Positions 1 through 9,708 are shown, numbered from the stretch's first letter. The stretch is 64,000 nucleotides of DNA from Rhodospirillum rubrum ATCC 11170 (GCF_000013085.1 NC_007643.1:2031001-2095000); one strand, 5' to 3'. The notes: generated by a model not told the origin, from the sequence alone. Numbers and translations: made by a program.

Positions 1-5
1 TTATT

Positions 6-200
6 TTAGGTTTTTCTCATAGAGACCCCGCTTTGCTTCTCGATAGAACGGAGAGTTCCAGGCTTTAGATCCTTTTCGGGGTGGGGGACAGTGACGCGGC
101 CGCGTTTGATGGGATGCTTCAGTTGCAGGTGGCTCCCCGGCTGATCAACCACCCTCCATCCATCGGCCTTCAACCGCTTGACGACTTCTCGACTGTCCAT
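6..200 (-). CDS. hicA: HicA-type toxin (mRNA interferase)
   Basis: A 64-residue protein of the HicA family, small ribonucleases that cleave mRNA and are neutralised by a HicB antitoxin. The N-terminal SREVVKRLKADGW helix, the GSHLQLKHP segment holding the catalytic histidine, and the VTVPHP strand are all present, and the length is normal for the family. A good ribosome site (AAAGGAG) lies about seven bases before the ATG. HicB is normally encoded just downstream, which here lies beyond the left edge of the window, so the antitoxin cannot be checked. The gene sits inside the element that ends at tRNA-Lys, a usual place for such modules. Family assignment is firm; activity is inferred. Confidence 0.88.
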   Translation of the reverse strand: MDSREVVKRLKADGWRVVDQPGSHLQLKHPIKRGRVTVPHPEKDLKPGTLRSIEKQSGVSMRKT

Positions 201-328
201 ACCAACTCTCCTTTGGAACGCTCATTTTATACGCACGATAGCACACCCAGTCAAGCGGAGATGTGTAATCGTGCGCATTATTTGCCGGGTCCAAAATCCC
301 CAACGTCCGTCCACCCGGAGGTTTAATC

Positions 329-502
329 ATGAACGCCATCACTACCTTTCTGTTCGAAGGCGAAAGCTTGATCCGTGTCATCGGCGCGCCGGCTCTGCTT
401 ATCTTCACCGCCGCCCAAGGTCGATGGGATGACAACGTCGACCGCCGATTTCGCCGAGTCACTGCATGCCGAAGGCCGCCTGCACCACCATCGCCGATCT
501 GA
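329..502 (+). pseudogene. 57-codon ORF resembling a BRO-N antirepressor N-terminus
   Basis: The ORF has a strong ribosome site (GGAGG, seven bases before ATG). Its first twenty or so residues (NAITTFLFEGESLIRVIGAP) look like the beginning of BRO-N phage antirepressors, which typically read TFxFEGxxVRVxxxxGEPxFVA. After that the frame decays into arginine- and proline-rich sequence without the expected DVCxxLG motif. I read it as the broken 5' end of a phage or island gene. The rest of 201-664 shows no other gene that I can support. It could also be a short real peptide; the homology rests on few residues. Confidence 0.3.
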
Positions 503-664
503 TCGCCCTGCCCGGCACCCGCAACTCTCCTGGCTGTATATACACTTCAACACCACCACTCGCGCCGTCCGGCTACCCTTGAGCATCATCGATCGGCAAA
601 CCCCGTCAGCGGCGGCAAGCACCGCTTATTGCACCGCCTTCCCACGCGCAAAAAGGATGTCCCC

Positions 665-1863
665 ATGGCCAAGCTCAAGGTCCGCTATTTCGTCGAGAAG
701 CCGGGGGCGCGGTATTTCTGGCAGCCGTCGGCGACGGTGCGGGCCCTGGGCTGGCGATCGGAACGCCTGCCAGATGATCTGTCGGCCGCGATCACCCGGG
801 CCGAACAGCTCAATGCCGAGCTGGATACATGGCGCAGTGGCGCCCCTCCCTCGCCGGCGGCGATCCGCTTGGGAGTGAAGTGCCCGCCGCACGGTCCCCA
901 GCCGGGCACGATCGGCGATTTGATCGTGCGTTATCGCCGCTCGCGTTTCTACCCCACGCATCCGAAAACCCGCATCGGCTATGAAAAGCACATCAGGTGA
1001 TCGAAGCCTGGGCTGGTGACGCGCCGGTGGGCGCCATCGGCGCCCAGCGCGTTCAGAAGCTTTACGATGGCATGCGGGTCAAAACCCCCGCTAAGGCCAA
1101 CGCCGTAATAACCATGTTGCGAATCTTGCTAACCCATGCGGTCCGCGAACAGATGGTTGCGACGAATGTCGCCAAGAACCCCGGGCTGATCAGCCTCCCC
1201 TTCTCCGGCAAGCTCTGGCCGGTCGATGCCGTATCGCTGTTCGTTGAAGTCGCCGACCGCATGGGATGGCATTCGGTGGGCACGGCCGTCGCCATCAATC
1301 ACTGGATAGGCCAGCGCCAGGGCGACATCCTGGCCATGAAGCGCGGCGCTTATCGCGATGGCGTCTTCTACGTCACCCAAAACAAAACGTCGGCCCGGGT
1401 CGCCGTGCCGCATTCGCCCTGGGTCCAACGCCGCGTCGACGCCGAACTCGATCGCCAGAAGGCCCGCAAGATCGGAAGCACCACCACCGCAACCCTGTTG
1501 CTGTGCGACTCCACCAACCAGCCGTGGCGGGAAGATCACTTCCGCCACGTCTTCGCCGAGATCCGCAGCAAGGCGGCCGACCTGTGGCACACCTTCTTCC
1601 TCGATGACGGATCCAGCGTCGCCATGCTCGACCTTCAATTCATGCATTTGCGCCATACGGCGGTGACCGAACTGGCCATCGCTGGCTGTACGGTCTTGCA
1701 GATCGCCGGCATCACCGGACACACCCCCAAAAGCGTGACCACGATCATCAACCGCTATCTGGTGGCCAGTTCGGATCTGGCCGCCGCAGCCGCCCATAAG
1801 CGTCTGGCAATGGGCAACGACATCGCCGCCTTGGCGACTTTGGAGACGTTCCAAAGACTTTAA
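665..1863 (+). pseudogene. Tyrosine site-specific integrase, frameshifted
   Basis: Two reading frames together make one phage/island-type tyrosine recombinase. The first (665-1000) holds the Arm/SAM-like N-terminal region. The second (997-1863) holds the rest of the core-binding domain and a full catalytic domain, with Arg107, the H217-x-R219 box, His242 and the nucleophile Tyr254 (numbered from the GTG at 997). The frames meet at CATCAGGTGATC, where one extra G would restore a single protein of about 398 residues. The stop and a GTG start overlap as GTGA, so separate coupled translation is formally possible, but the family is normally one chain. The ATG at 665 follows an AAGGA site. The gene lies 123 bases from the 3' end of tRNA-Lys, a classic integration arrangement. 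Family call is firm; pseudogene status depends on the base count near 997. Confidence 0.8.
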
Positions 1864-1886
1864 GAGAACGCGCTAAGAACGAATGA

Positions 1887-1916
1887 GTTGGATGTCCAAC
1901 TTTTTCAAAGTTGGAC
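1887..1916. repeat. Triple TTGGAC/GTCCAA inverted-repeat cluster
   Basis: Three alternating copies of the same half site lie together: GTTGGA at 1887-1892, TCCAAC at 1895-1900 and GTTGGA again at 1910-1915. The last two form a perfect 10-bp stem (1894-1903 with 1907-1916) around a 3-base loop. It lies between the integrase stop and the tRNA. It could end the integrase message, although no T-run follows, or be a protein-binding site such as a recombinase arm site. The structure is seen directly; the role is unknown. Confidence 0.6.
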
Positions 1917-1950
1917 AGAGCGGAAATGTTCTCTGTTCGTTCAATTAAGA

Positions 1951-1981
1951 AGCCCCCGATATGGGTTTCATATCAGGGGCT
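1951..1981 (-). terminator. Hairpin downstream of tRNA-Lys
   Basis: A 13-bp stem with one G-T pair (AGCCCCTGATATG against CATATCGGGGGCT on the minus strand) lies six bases after the encoded CCA end of tRNA-Lys. It is followed by CTTCTTAATT, a weak T-rich stretch. Position and structure fit a terminator or processing signal for the tRNA transcript. The homologous recombination end of the element must lie between this hairpin and the tRNA or within the tRNA itself. Confidence 0.6.
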
Positions 1982-1986
1982 TAGAG

Positions 1987-2062
1987 TGGTGAGCCCGACG
2001 CGATTCGAACGCGTGACCCGTTGATTAAAAGTCAACTGCTCTACCAGCTGAGCTACGGGCTC
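1987..2062 (-). tRNA. tRNA-Lys (anticodon TTT)
   Basis: A complete 76-base cloverleaf on the minus strand with acceptor stem GAGCCCG/CGGGCTC, D-loop TAGCTCAGCTGGTAGAGC, anticodon TTT at 2027-2029, T-loop TTCGAAT and an encoded CCA. Its 3' end faces the integrase gene, so the tRNA was probably the attachment site and its 3' half should recur as a direct repeat at the other end of the element, to the left of this window. Confidence 0.95.
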
Positions 2063-2129
2063 GAAAGTCTTGTTATATAACGTCAACTCTAATCCGCGGT
2101 CCGTCTGGTGCCGGCGCGGGCAGGCGGCA

Positions 2130-2158
2130 TGTATTTCCGTTTTCGGCGCTCTTGTCAA
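2130..2158 (-). promoter_or_regulatory. Candidate sigma-70 promoter upstream of tRNA-Lys
   Basis: On the minus strand TTGACA (2153-2158) is separated by 17 bases from AATACA (2130-2135). This is the only good match I see upstream of the tRNA, about 68 bases from its 5' end. A second AT-rich stretch, TTATATAA at 2072-2079, lies closer and could be an alternative -10 region. Confidence 0.4.
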
Positions 2159-2248
2159 CCTTGATAGCGACAAGACCCGAAAAGGCTGGTTTCCCAAGGG
2201 GGCCTCCCATGGCGCGACCGCGCCCGGGACGCCCTCCGTGGGGAAATC

Positions 2249-2809
2249 CTACTTCACGTCGGCGGCGACCTGAACCTTGACGATGCGGTCGGGATCGCTC
2301 ACCGAGCCATTGGCCCGCGAATCGCCCTTCTTGATCATGTCCACGAAGTCCATGCCCTTGGTCACCTGGCCCCAGATGGTGTACTGGCCATCCAGATGCG
2401 ACGACGGGGCCAGCATGATGAAGAACTGGCTGTTGGCGCTGTCGGGATCGGCGGTGCGGGCCATCGAGGTCACGCCGCGCAGATGGCGGGCCTTCGACGG
2501 CGGGCTGAACTCGGCGGGCAGATCGGGCAGATCGGAGCCGCCACGGCCGGTCCCGGTCGGGTCGCCGCCCTGGACCATGAAGCCATCGATCACCCGATGG
2601 AACGGCGTGCCATCGTAAAAGCCCTTGCGGACCAGCAGCTTGATGCGCTCCACATGCTTGGGCGCAAGATCGGGCCGCAGCTCGATCACCACGCGACCAT
2701 CTTTGAGGTCCATGTAGAGGGTGTTTTCAGGGTCGGCGGCCTTGGTGTCGGTCATGACAGTTCCCATGCAGGCGAGTAGAGCGAATAAACTGATCAGGAT
2801 GCGGCGCAT
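2249..2809 (-). CDS. Periplasmic peptidyl-prolyl cis-trans isomerase (cyclophilin)
   Basis: A 186-residue cyclophilin that catalyses cis-trans isomerisation of peptide bonds before proline and helps fold exported proteins. Residues 1 to about 24 form a signal peptide (hydrophobic LISLFALLACMG, cleavage near TKA-AD), so the enzyme should act in the periplasm. The catalytic FHRVI motif is at 70-74, GFMVQGGD at 76-83 and SQFFIML at 127-133. The length matches exported PpiA/PpiB types. It lies directly downstream of coaD on the same strand with a 42-base gap, so it is probably cotranscribed with it. The family is certain; whether it is called PpiA or PpiB is arbitrary. Confidence 0.93.
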   Translation of the reverse strand: MRRILISLFALLACMGTVMTDTKAADPENTLYMDLKDGRVVIELRPDLAPKHVERIKLLVRKGFYDGTPFHRVIDGFMVQGGDPTGTGRGGSDLPDLPAEFSPPSKARHLRGVTSMARTADPDSANSQFFIMLAPSSHLDGQYTIWGQVTKGMDFVDMIKKGDSRANGSVSDPDRIVKVQVAADVK

Positions 2810-2851
2810 ATGGCGTTTCCTTGACCTCTTGAGGGAGGGAGGGGGCTTGGC

Positions 2852-3367
2852 TCAGGCGGATTCGGCGTCTTCCTCGAAGCGGTCGAGCAAGCGATCGCGG
2901 ACATGGGCGGGGACGAAGCCGCCGATATCCCCGCCAAGACGGCCGATTTCCTTGACGAAGCGCGACGAGATGAACTGGCTGCGTTCCGAGGCCATCAAAA
3001 AAACCGTCTCCACCTTGGAATTAAGGCGGGAATTCATGCCGCACATCTGAAATTCGTATTCAAAATCGGAAATCGCCCGCAGCCCGCGAAAGATCATCGA
3101 GGCTCCCTGGGCACAGGCGAAATCCATCAGCAGATTGGCAAACGGGACGACGGTGATCGTCGCCCCGTTGGTCGGCAGCTTGTCAACCGCCACCCGCACC
3201 ATCTCCACCCGTTCCTCGAGCGAAAACAGCGGGCCCTTGCCGGCATTGACGGCGACGCCAACGGTCAGACGATCAACCAGCCGCGCCGCCCGGCTGATGA
3301 TGTCGAGATGACCGTTGGTGACCGGGTCGAAGGTCCCCGGATAAACCGCGATGCGTTCAGTCGGCAT
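2852..3367 (-). CDS. coaD: Phosphopantetheine adenylyltransferase
   Basis: CoaD transfers AMP from ATP to 4'-phosphopantetheine, the penultimate step of coenzyme A synthesis. The nucleotidyltransferase motif [14 protein letters not shown] lies at the N-terminus (the TxGH signature is TNGH) and the [15 protein letters not shown] motif near the C-terminus. At 171 residues it is slightly longer than E. coli CoaD because of a longer tail. Two ATGs (3368-3370 and 3365-3367) precede [11 protein letters not shown] take the second. Either start lies inside the last codons of gyrA, so the two genes overlap by about 11 to 14 bases and are probably translationally coupled. Confidence 0.95.
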   Translation of the reverse strand: MPTERIAVYPGTFDPVTNGHLDIISRAARLVDRLTVGVAVNAGKGPLFSLEERVEMVRVAVDKLPTNGATITVVPFANLLMDFACAQGASMIFRGLRAISDFEYEFQMCGMNSRLNSKVETVFLMASERSQFISSRFVKEIGRLGGDIGGFVPAHVRDRLLDRFEEDAESA

Positions 3368-6188
3368 CATCCCCGTTCCGTTCGGGGGATTGGCCCGCGG
3401 GCGGGAGGCCGGACGCTTCCCCGCTCTCGTCCCTCCCCCCGTTGGCATCCTCGGCCAAGGACTCGTCAGGCGTTTCGTCGTCGCCTTCGCCGTCATCGCC
3501 ATTGCCGTTCATTTCGGGAAGCCGGGCGACCGAGACCACGTGCTCGCCGTCGTCGGACAGGCGGAACAGGGTCACGCCCTGGGTCTTGCGGCCGGCGATG
3601 CGCACGTCGTTCACCGGCATGCGGATCAACTGCCCGCCGTCGGTGATCATCATCACCTGATCCTCATTGGCGATCGGGAAGGCGGCGACCACGGTGCCGT
3701 TGCGCTCGCTCATCTCGATATTGGCGATACCCTGGCCGCCGCGTCCGGTCACCCGGTACTCATAGGCCGAGGTGCGTTTGCCAAAGCCGCGCGAGGTGAC
3801 GGTCAGCAGGAATTCCTCGCGCTGGCGCAGATCCTCGAACTCCTCGGCCGACAGAACGCCGGGTTCGGCGTCCAGGGTGCTGTCATCCTCGCCCTCGGTC
3901 TCGCCACTGGCCCGGCGCAGGGCGCTGGCCTGTTTGAGATAGGCGGCGCGGGTCTCGGCCGAGGCCTCGACATGGCCCAGGATCGACAGGCGGTTAACCC
4001 GGTCGTCCTCGGCCAGACGGATGCCGCGCACGCCCGTCGAGGTCCGTCCGGCGAACACCCGCACGTCGCCCACGGCAAAGCGGATGGCCTTGCCGAGATT
4101 GGTGGTCAGCAGCACGTCCTGCTCGTCGGTGCAGGTCGCCACCCCGATCAGATGGTCGCCCTCGTCCAGCTTCATGGCGATCTTGCCGTTGGACATCACA
4201 TTGGTGAAGTCCGACAAGCGGTTGCGCCGGACATTGCCGGTTTCGGTGGCGAACATCACGTCGAGCTGGTCCCAGGCCCCCTCGTCCTCGGGCAGCGGCA
4301 TCACCGTGGTGATCCGCTCGCCCTCGTTCAGCGGCATGATGTTGACCATGGCCTTGCCGCGCGCCTGGGGGGTGCCCAGCGGCAGGCGATAGACCTTCAT
4401 CTTGTAAACCATGCCGTCCGACGAGAAGAACAGCAGCGGCGCGTGGGTATTGACGACGAAGATCGTCGTCACGAAATCCTCGTCGCGCATCGACATGCCC
4501 GCCCGCCCCCGGCCGCCGCGGCGCTGGGCGCGATAGGTGGTCAGCGGTACCCGCTTGATATAGCCGGTGTTGGTGACGGTGACGACCATCTCCTCGCGCT
4601 GGATCAGGTCCTCGATGTCATGCTCGAACTCGTTCTCCTCCAGCGTCGTCCGCCGGGGGGTGGCATAGGCCTCCTTCATCTCGACCAGCTCGGCGCGCAT
4701 GATCTCGAACAGCCGGGCGCGCGAGCGCAGGATATGAAGGTATTCCTCGATCTGCTGGCCGATCTCGATCAATTCGCCATGGAGCTTGTCGCGCTCCAGG
4801 CCGGTCAGGCGATGCAGACGCAGATCAAGGATGGCGCGGGCCTGGATCTCCGACAGGCGATAAACCCCGTCGATCACCATCCGCCCCGGCTCGTCGATCA
4901 GTTTGATCAGCGGCTCGACATCCATGGCCGGCCAGTCGCGGGCCATCAGCCCTTCGCGGGCGGCCTGGGGATCGGGCGCCTCGCGGATCAGCTTGATCAC
5001 CGGATCGAGATTGGCCACGGCGATGGCCAGACCGACCAGGGTGTGGGCCCGCTCGCGCGCCTTGCCCAGCTCGAAAATCGTACGGCGGCGGATCACCTCC
5101 TCGCGGAAGGTGATGAAGGCCTCGATGATCGGCCGCAAGGCCAGCAATTCGGGCTTGCCGCCATTGAGCGCCAGCATATTGACGCCGAAACTGGTCTGCA
5201 GCGGCGTGTAGCGGAACAGCTGGTTGAGCACGACCTCGGCCATGGCGTCGCGCTTGACCTCGATCACCACCCGCACGCCGCGACGATCGGACTCGTCGCG
5301 GATATCGGAGATGCCCTCAAGCTTCTTCTCGCGCACCAGCTCGGCGATCTTCTCCACCATCGAGGCCTTGTTGACCTGGTAGGGAACCTCGGTGACGATG
5401 ATGGCCTGGCGGCCGCCCGAAATATCTTCGAAATGGGTGCGGCCGCGCATGATGACCGAGCCGCGCCCGGTCAGATGGGCGGCGCGCACGCCCGAGCGCC
5501 CGAGGATGGTGCCCCCCGTCGGGAAGTCCGGCCCGGGAACCAGTTCAAGCAGTTCCTCGGCGGTGACGGCGGGATTGTCGATCATGGCGCAACAGGCGTC
5601 GATCACCTCGCCCAGATTATGCGGCGGGATGTTGGTCGCCATGCCCACGGCGATGCCGCCCGCGCCGTTGACCAGCAGATTGGGGAAGCGCGCCGGCAGA
5701 ACGATCGGCTCGCGGGTGGTTTCGTCGTAGTTGGGCTGGAAGTCGACGGTTTCCTTGTCGATATCGTCAAGCAGGCTGTGGGCGGCCTTGGCCATGCGGG
5801 CCTCGGTGTATCGCATGGCCGCGGCGCGGTCGCCGTCCATCGATCCGAAGTTGCCCTGGCCATCGATCAGCGGCAGGCGCATGGCGAAATTCTGCACCAT
5901 GCGGACCATGGCGTCATAGATCGATTGGTCGCCGTGGGGGTGATATTTACCCATCACGTCACCGACGATGCGCGCCGATTTGCGATAGGGCTTGTTGAAC
6001 TCGTAGCCGCTTTCCTTCATCGAATAGAGGATGCGCCGATGAACGGGCTTCAAGCCGTCGCGGACATCGGGAAGGGCGCGGCTGACGATCACGCTCATCG
6101 CGTAATCAAGATAGCTGCGCTTCATCTCGTCTTCGATGGAGACCGGCGAGATATCCAGGTCGATGGGTTTAGGCGTATTGGTGCTCAA
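3357..6188 (-). CDS. gyrA: DNA gyrase subunit A
   Basis: A 943-residue GyrA, the subunit that breaks and rejoins DNA when gyrase adds negative supercoils using ATP hydrolysed by GyrB. The catalytic tyrosine is Tyr127 in AAMRYTEAR. The C-terminal wrapping domain carries an exact GyrA box, QRRGGRG, which distinguishes it from ParC. In the quinolone-binding helix the sequence is [10 protein letters not shown], so the residue matching E. coli Ser83 is Gln88, while the Asp87 equivalent is kept as Asp92. The tail after the last beta-pinwheel blade is acidic and Gly/Asn-rich. The gene is followed by coaD with overlap and preceded by a 305-base gap and ssb. Confidence 0.97.
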   Translation of the reverse strand: MSTNTPKPIDLDISPVSIEDEMKRSYLDYAMSVIVSRALPDVRDGLKPVHRRILYSMKESGYEFNKPYRKSARIVGDVMGKYHPHGDQSIYDAMVRMVQNFAMRLPLIDGQGNFGSMDGDRAAAMRYTEARMAKAAHSLLDDIDKETVDFQPNYDETTREPIVLPARFPNLLVNGAGGIAVGMATNIPPHNLGEVIDACCAMIDNPAVTAEELLELVPGPDFPTGGTILGRSGVRAAHLTGRGSVIMRGRTHFEDISGGRQAIIVTEVPYQVNKASMVEKIAELVREKKLEGISDIRDESDRRGVRVVIEVKRDAMAEVVLNQLFRYTPLQTSFGVNMLALNGGKPELLALRPIIEAFITFREEVIRRRTIFELGKARERAHTLVGLAIAVANLDPVIKLIREAPDPQAAREGLMARDWPAMDVEPLIKLIDEPGRMVIDGVYRLSEIQARAILDLRLHRLTGLERDKLHGELIEIGQQIEEYLHILRSRARLFEIMRAELVEMKEAYATPRRTTLEENEFEHDIEDLIQREEMVVTVTNTGYIKRVPLTTYRAQRRGGRGRAGMSMRDEDFVTTIFVVNTHAPLLFFSSDGMVYKMKVYRLPLGTPQARGKAMVNIMPLNEGERITTVMPLPEDEGAWDQLDVMFATETGNVRRNRLSDFTNVMSNGKIAMKLDEGDHLIGVATCTDEQDVLLTTNLGKAIRFAVGDVRVFAGRTSTGVRGIRLAEDDRVNRLSILGHVEASAETRAAYLKQASALRRASGETEGEDDSTLDAEPGVLSAEEFEDLRQREEFLLTVTSRGFGKRTSAYEYRVTGRGGQGIANIEMSERNGTVVAAFPIANEDQVMMITDGGQLIRMPVNDVRIAGRKTQGVTLFRLSDDGEHVVSVARLPEMNGNGDDGEGDDETPDESLAEDANGGRDESGEASGLPPAGQSPERNGDDAD

Positions 6189-6493
6189 CGCTGAACGCTT
6201 CCATGAGGACCGGCCCTGACCCCGACCTTGGGGCGACCTGGGCGGGGCCGGAAATAGGGGGATGCCAGCGCCAGCCAGGGGCGGTCGGGCATCGGATAAT
6301 CAGGCCGATCAGCCGGCTGCGAACGCAGCCGGCCGCGACCTTTTCGCGCTGCGGCACTCTACCAGAACACCCTGCCCCCGGCAATCGTCGAGTACCCGGC
6401 CCCATAAAGGGCAAGGCTTTGAAGAACCTTGTTTTTTCGAGAACAAGACCGGGCGTGGCCAAGGGAGAAGGCCTGGGGTGGAGCCGAGGAGCC
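6189..6493. other. ssb-gyrA intergenic region with hairpins
   Basis: No gene is visible here. The region holds the end of the ssb message and the leader of gyrA, both leftward. A perfect 10-bp inverted repeat with a two-base centre (GCCGGCTGCG/CGCAGCCGGC) lies at 6312-6333 and may end the ssb transcript, though no T-run follows. A weaker plus-strand hairpin (CAAGG/CCTTG) at about 6411-6430 is followed by six T residues, but no plus-strand gene precedes it. Confidence 0.5.
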
Positions 6494-7051
6494 TTAAAAG
6501 GGAATATCGTCGTCCATATCGACCGGGCCCCCGGCGGGCCCGCTCGCCGGCGCCGTATCCCAGCCCTGACGGCCGCCACCGGCCGCGCCGCCGCCATAAC
6601 CGCCACCGGCGGCCGCCCCGGCGCCAGCGCCATAGCCGCCCCCGCCCTGGCCATAGCCGCCGCCCGCGCCAGCCCCGCCCTGGTAGTCGTCGCCGGCGCC
6701 GGGCTTGCCATCAAGCATGGTCATCTCGGCGCCCGGCCCCTGCAGCACGATCTCGGTGGTGTAGCGGTCCTGGCCCTGCTGGTCCTGCCATTTGCGGGTC
6801 TGCAGCGAGCCGCAGAGATAGACCTTCGAGCCCTTGCGCAAGTAGCGTTCGGCGATGTCGGCCAAAGGGCCGAAAACCGCCACCTGATGCCATTCGGTGC
6901 GTTCGCGGCGTTCGCCGCTCTGGCGGTCCTTCCAGGTTTCCGAGGTGGCGATGCGTAGGTTGGTGACCTTGCCGCCGTTTTGGAAGGTGCGGGTTTCGGG
7001 ATCCTTGCCCAGATTGCCGATCAGAATGACCTTGTTGACCGAACCTGCCAT
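6494..7051 (-). CDS. ssb: Single-stranded DNA-binding protein
   Basis: SSB coats single-stranded DNA in replication, repair and recombination and recruits partners through its tail. Residues 1 to about 112 form the OB fold ([37 protein letters not shown]). Then comes a glycine- and alanine-rich disordered linker of about 60 residues and the acidic tip DMDDDIPF, the classic partner-docking sequence. At 185 residues the length is typical of a full bacterial SSB. The ATG follows a weak GGTAAGG site. I saw no SOS-type box upstream. It is monocistronic, with hairpins on both sides. Confidence 0.97.
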   Translation of the reverse strand: MAGSVNKVILIGNLGKDPETRTFQNGGKVTNLRIATSETWKDRQSGERRERTEWHQVAVFGPLADIAERYLRKGSKVYLCGSLQTRKWQDQQGQDRYTTEIVLQGPGAEMTMLDGKPGAGDDYQGGAGAGGGYGQGGGGYGAGAGAAAGGGYGGGAAGGGRQGWDTAPASGPAGGPVDMDDDIPF

Positions 7052-7165
7052 GTGACCTTACCTCACCCGATTAACGCAAAAGAAAAGGCCGGAGCGCCAG
7101 AAGGCTCACCGGATCGAAGGCCCATTTAGCCCCATTCGCCGGTTTATTTCACCAGAAAAAAGTCA

Positions 7166-7195
7166 AAAACCCGGCGAGGGGGATGCCCCGCCGGG
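7166..7195 (-). terminator. Rho-independent terminator of livK
   Basis: On the minus strand ACCCGGCG pairs with CGCCGGGT around a GC-rich loop, and TTTTTGACTTTTTT follows directly. It starts 27 bases after the livK stop and should end the liv transcript. Confidence 0.85.
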
Positions 7196-7222
7196 TCTTT
7201 GGCAACCAAACCAGAGAGCGGT

Positions 7223-8329
7223 TTAGTTCTTGAAGTAGTCGTAGTTGCCGCCCTTCCATTCGTACATGACGTAGCCCGGGGCCGACACGTCGCCCTGGGC
7301 GTCAAAGCCGATGGGGCCGAGAACGGTCGAGAACTGGCCGGACTTGAGCGCCTTGGCCACCTTGTCGACATCGGTCGACTTGGCCTTCTCCACGGCCTGG
7401 GCCCAGGCCTGGACGGCGCCGTAGGTGTAGAGGGTATAGCCTTCGGCGTTGTAACCGGCGTCGGTGAACGACTTCACCACGGCGGCGGCTTCCGGGTTCT
7501 TGCGCGGATCGGGCGAGAAGGTGAACAGCGTGCCGTCCCCGGCGGGACCGGCGATCGAGGCGAATTCCGAAGAGACCAGGGCGTCGCCGGAGACGATGCG
7601 GGCGTCAAGACCCTGCTCCTTGGCCTGGCGGATGATCAGCCCGGCCTCGGTGTGATAGCCACCAAGATAGATGATCTTTATGCCTTCGTTCTTCAGCTTG
7701 GTCACCAGGGCGGAATAGTCTTTTTCGCCGGCGGTGATCGCCTCGTACAGGGCCTCCTGCACGCCGGCCTTGTTGAGGGCCGATTTGGTCTCGTCGGCAA
7801 GGCCCTTACCATAGGCGGTCTTGTCGTGGATGATGGCGATCTTCTGGCCGGGGAAATGGGCCTTGAGGAAATCGCCGGCGGTCGGACCCTGCTGGTCGTC
7901 ACGGCCGCAGGTGCGGAAGACGTTCTCGAAGCCCTGCTCGGTCAGCTTCGGATTGGTCGAAGCCGGAGAGATCTGCACGATGCCTTCTTCGTTGTAGACG
8001 GCCGAGGCCGGGATCGACGATCCCGAGCAGAAATGGCCGGCGACGAAGACCACCTTGTCGTTGACGAACTGGTTGGCGACGGCGACGGCCTGCTTGGGAT
8101 CGCAGGCGTCATCGCCCTTCTTCAGCACCAGCTTCTCGCCAAGCACACCGCCCTTGGCGTTGATGTCCTTGACCGCCTGTTCGGCGCCCTTGGCAAGCTG
8201 CTCGCCGAAGGAGGCGTACTGACCCGTCATCGGCCCGGCGACACCCACGGTGATATCCGCCTGGGCGCTTCCCACGCCCATCGCGAACGCGGCGGTCGCC
8301 GCCAAAAGCCCGGTCTGGAACTTATTCAT
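7223..8329 (-). CDS. livK: Branched-chain amino acid ABC transporter, periplasmic binding protein
   Basis: A 368-residue periplasmic solute-binding protein of the Leu/Ile/Val (LivK/LivJ) family, which captures the amino acid and delivers it to LivHM. A signal peptide covers residues 1-24 (MNKFQTGLLAATAAFAM, then SAQA-DITVG). The mature start ITVGVAGPMTGQYASFG and the conserved CDPKQAV and SPASTNP segments are typical. ATG at 8329 is preferred over a GTG three codons upstream because it is preceded by GGAGAG. It is the last gene of the liv cluster, separated from the membrane and ATPase genes by about 320 bases, so it may have its own promoter, as abundant binding proteins often do. Substrate specificity cannot be read from sequence. 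Confidence 0.92.
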   Translation of the reverse strand: MNKFQTGLLAATAAFAMGVGSAQADITVGVAGPMTGQYASFGEQLAKGAEQAVKDINAKGGVLGEKLVLKKGDDACDPKQAVAVANQFVNDKVVFVAGHFCSGSSIPASAVYNEEGIVQISPASTNPKLTEQGFENVFRTCGRDDQQGPTAGDFLKAHFPGQKIAIIHDKTAYGKGLADETKSALNKAGVQEALYEAITAGEKDYSALVTKLKNEGIKIIYLGGYHTEAGLIIRQAKEQGLDARIVSGDALVSSEFASIAGPAGDGTLFTFSPDPRKNPEAAAVVKSFTDAGYNAEGYTLYTYGAVQAWAQAVEKAKSTDVDKVAKALKSGQFSTVLGPIGFDAQGDVSAPGYVMYEWKGGNYDYFKN

Positions 8330-8652
8330 TTGAACCACTCTCCCTTCTCAGAAGTGGACGCATCGAGATCTTGGGGAAAAGCGGACCCACCCGGCCCGAT
8401 CCCCAATCCGGGTATCCTTGCGATACCCGTTATGCCCCGGATCCCCCCCGCGCCCCTTGAGGACGCGCGGGAAAGCAGATCCGGGAGTCACCCGCGGTAG
8501 GGCGCGCTTTCCCAGGGCGCCCTAAGGCCTGGGGCTCCCGAACGGGATCCCCGGTAGGAGAATTCGCCCCCTTCATCGCCCGCATTACGGGAACCCCGCG
8601 TCGCGAGAAAGGAAACGGGCGTCTTCGGGCCCGCAGAAGAACCGCTGTCAGC
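8330..8652 (-). promoter_or_regulatory. Leader region of livK
   Basis: This stretch of about 320 bases holds no gene. It carries several hairpins, including CGGGTATC/GATACCCG at 8409-8429 and AGGGCGC/GCGCCCT around 8502-8526. They could be the end of the upstream liv transcript and a structured leader ahead of livK. I see no recognisable riboswitch class and no convincing promoter hexamers. Confidence 0.4.
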
Positions 8653-8993
8653 CTAGGCTTTGTCCCGCCAGCTCAACAAACCGGTCCGTTCATACAGCCA
8701 GGGGTACTGGCTGATCATCTTGCGGACCAGGGTCATGCGATAGGCCAGGAAGCTGATCGCAGTCAAAAGGGTCGTCCCAATAAGGAAACCCGTCAAGGAA
8801 AGAAGATGGCCGTCGAACAACGCGAAGACGAAAAAGCGGTTGGCCATGCTGAGCAGAATACCGTAGGGCAACAGATGCCAGGATGGCTTCCAGGTTCCGC
8901 CCAGGGCCTGTCCGGTCATATAGGCGATCCAGCCGACCATGATCAGCGTGAACAGCAAGAAGACCTGCAGCGAGGAGCCAAGCAGGGTTTCCA

Positions 8994-8994
<1 letters not shown>
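8653..8994 (-). CDS. DUF6867 small membrane protein of the liv operon
   Basis: A 113-residue inner-membrane protein with three likely membrane segments: about 8-30 (SLQVFLLFTLIMVGWIAY), 42-62 (LLPYGILLSMANRFFVFAL) and 66-85 (LSLTGFLIGTTLLTAISFLAY). It ends in a conserved basic and aromatic stretch, RKMISQYPWLYER. I recognise it as the DUF6867 family, found in alphaproteobacterial liv clusters. Its ATG overlaps the livF stop (TGATG), so it is translationally coupled to the ATPase. The role is unknown; the context suggests a small accessory part of the LivHMGF importer. Confidence 0.8.

Positions 8995-9708
<714 letters not shown>

Noticed and set aside
2021-2036. TTGATTAAAAGTCAA as an Fnr-type site
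   Set aside because: It is the anticodon stem-loop of tRNA-Lys and has a five-base spacer.
3351-6194. A 947-codon frame antisense to gyrA
   Set aside because: Same shadow effect; it lacks recognisable domains while gyrA is complete.
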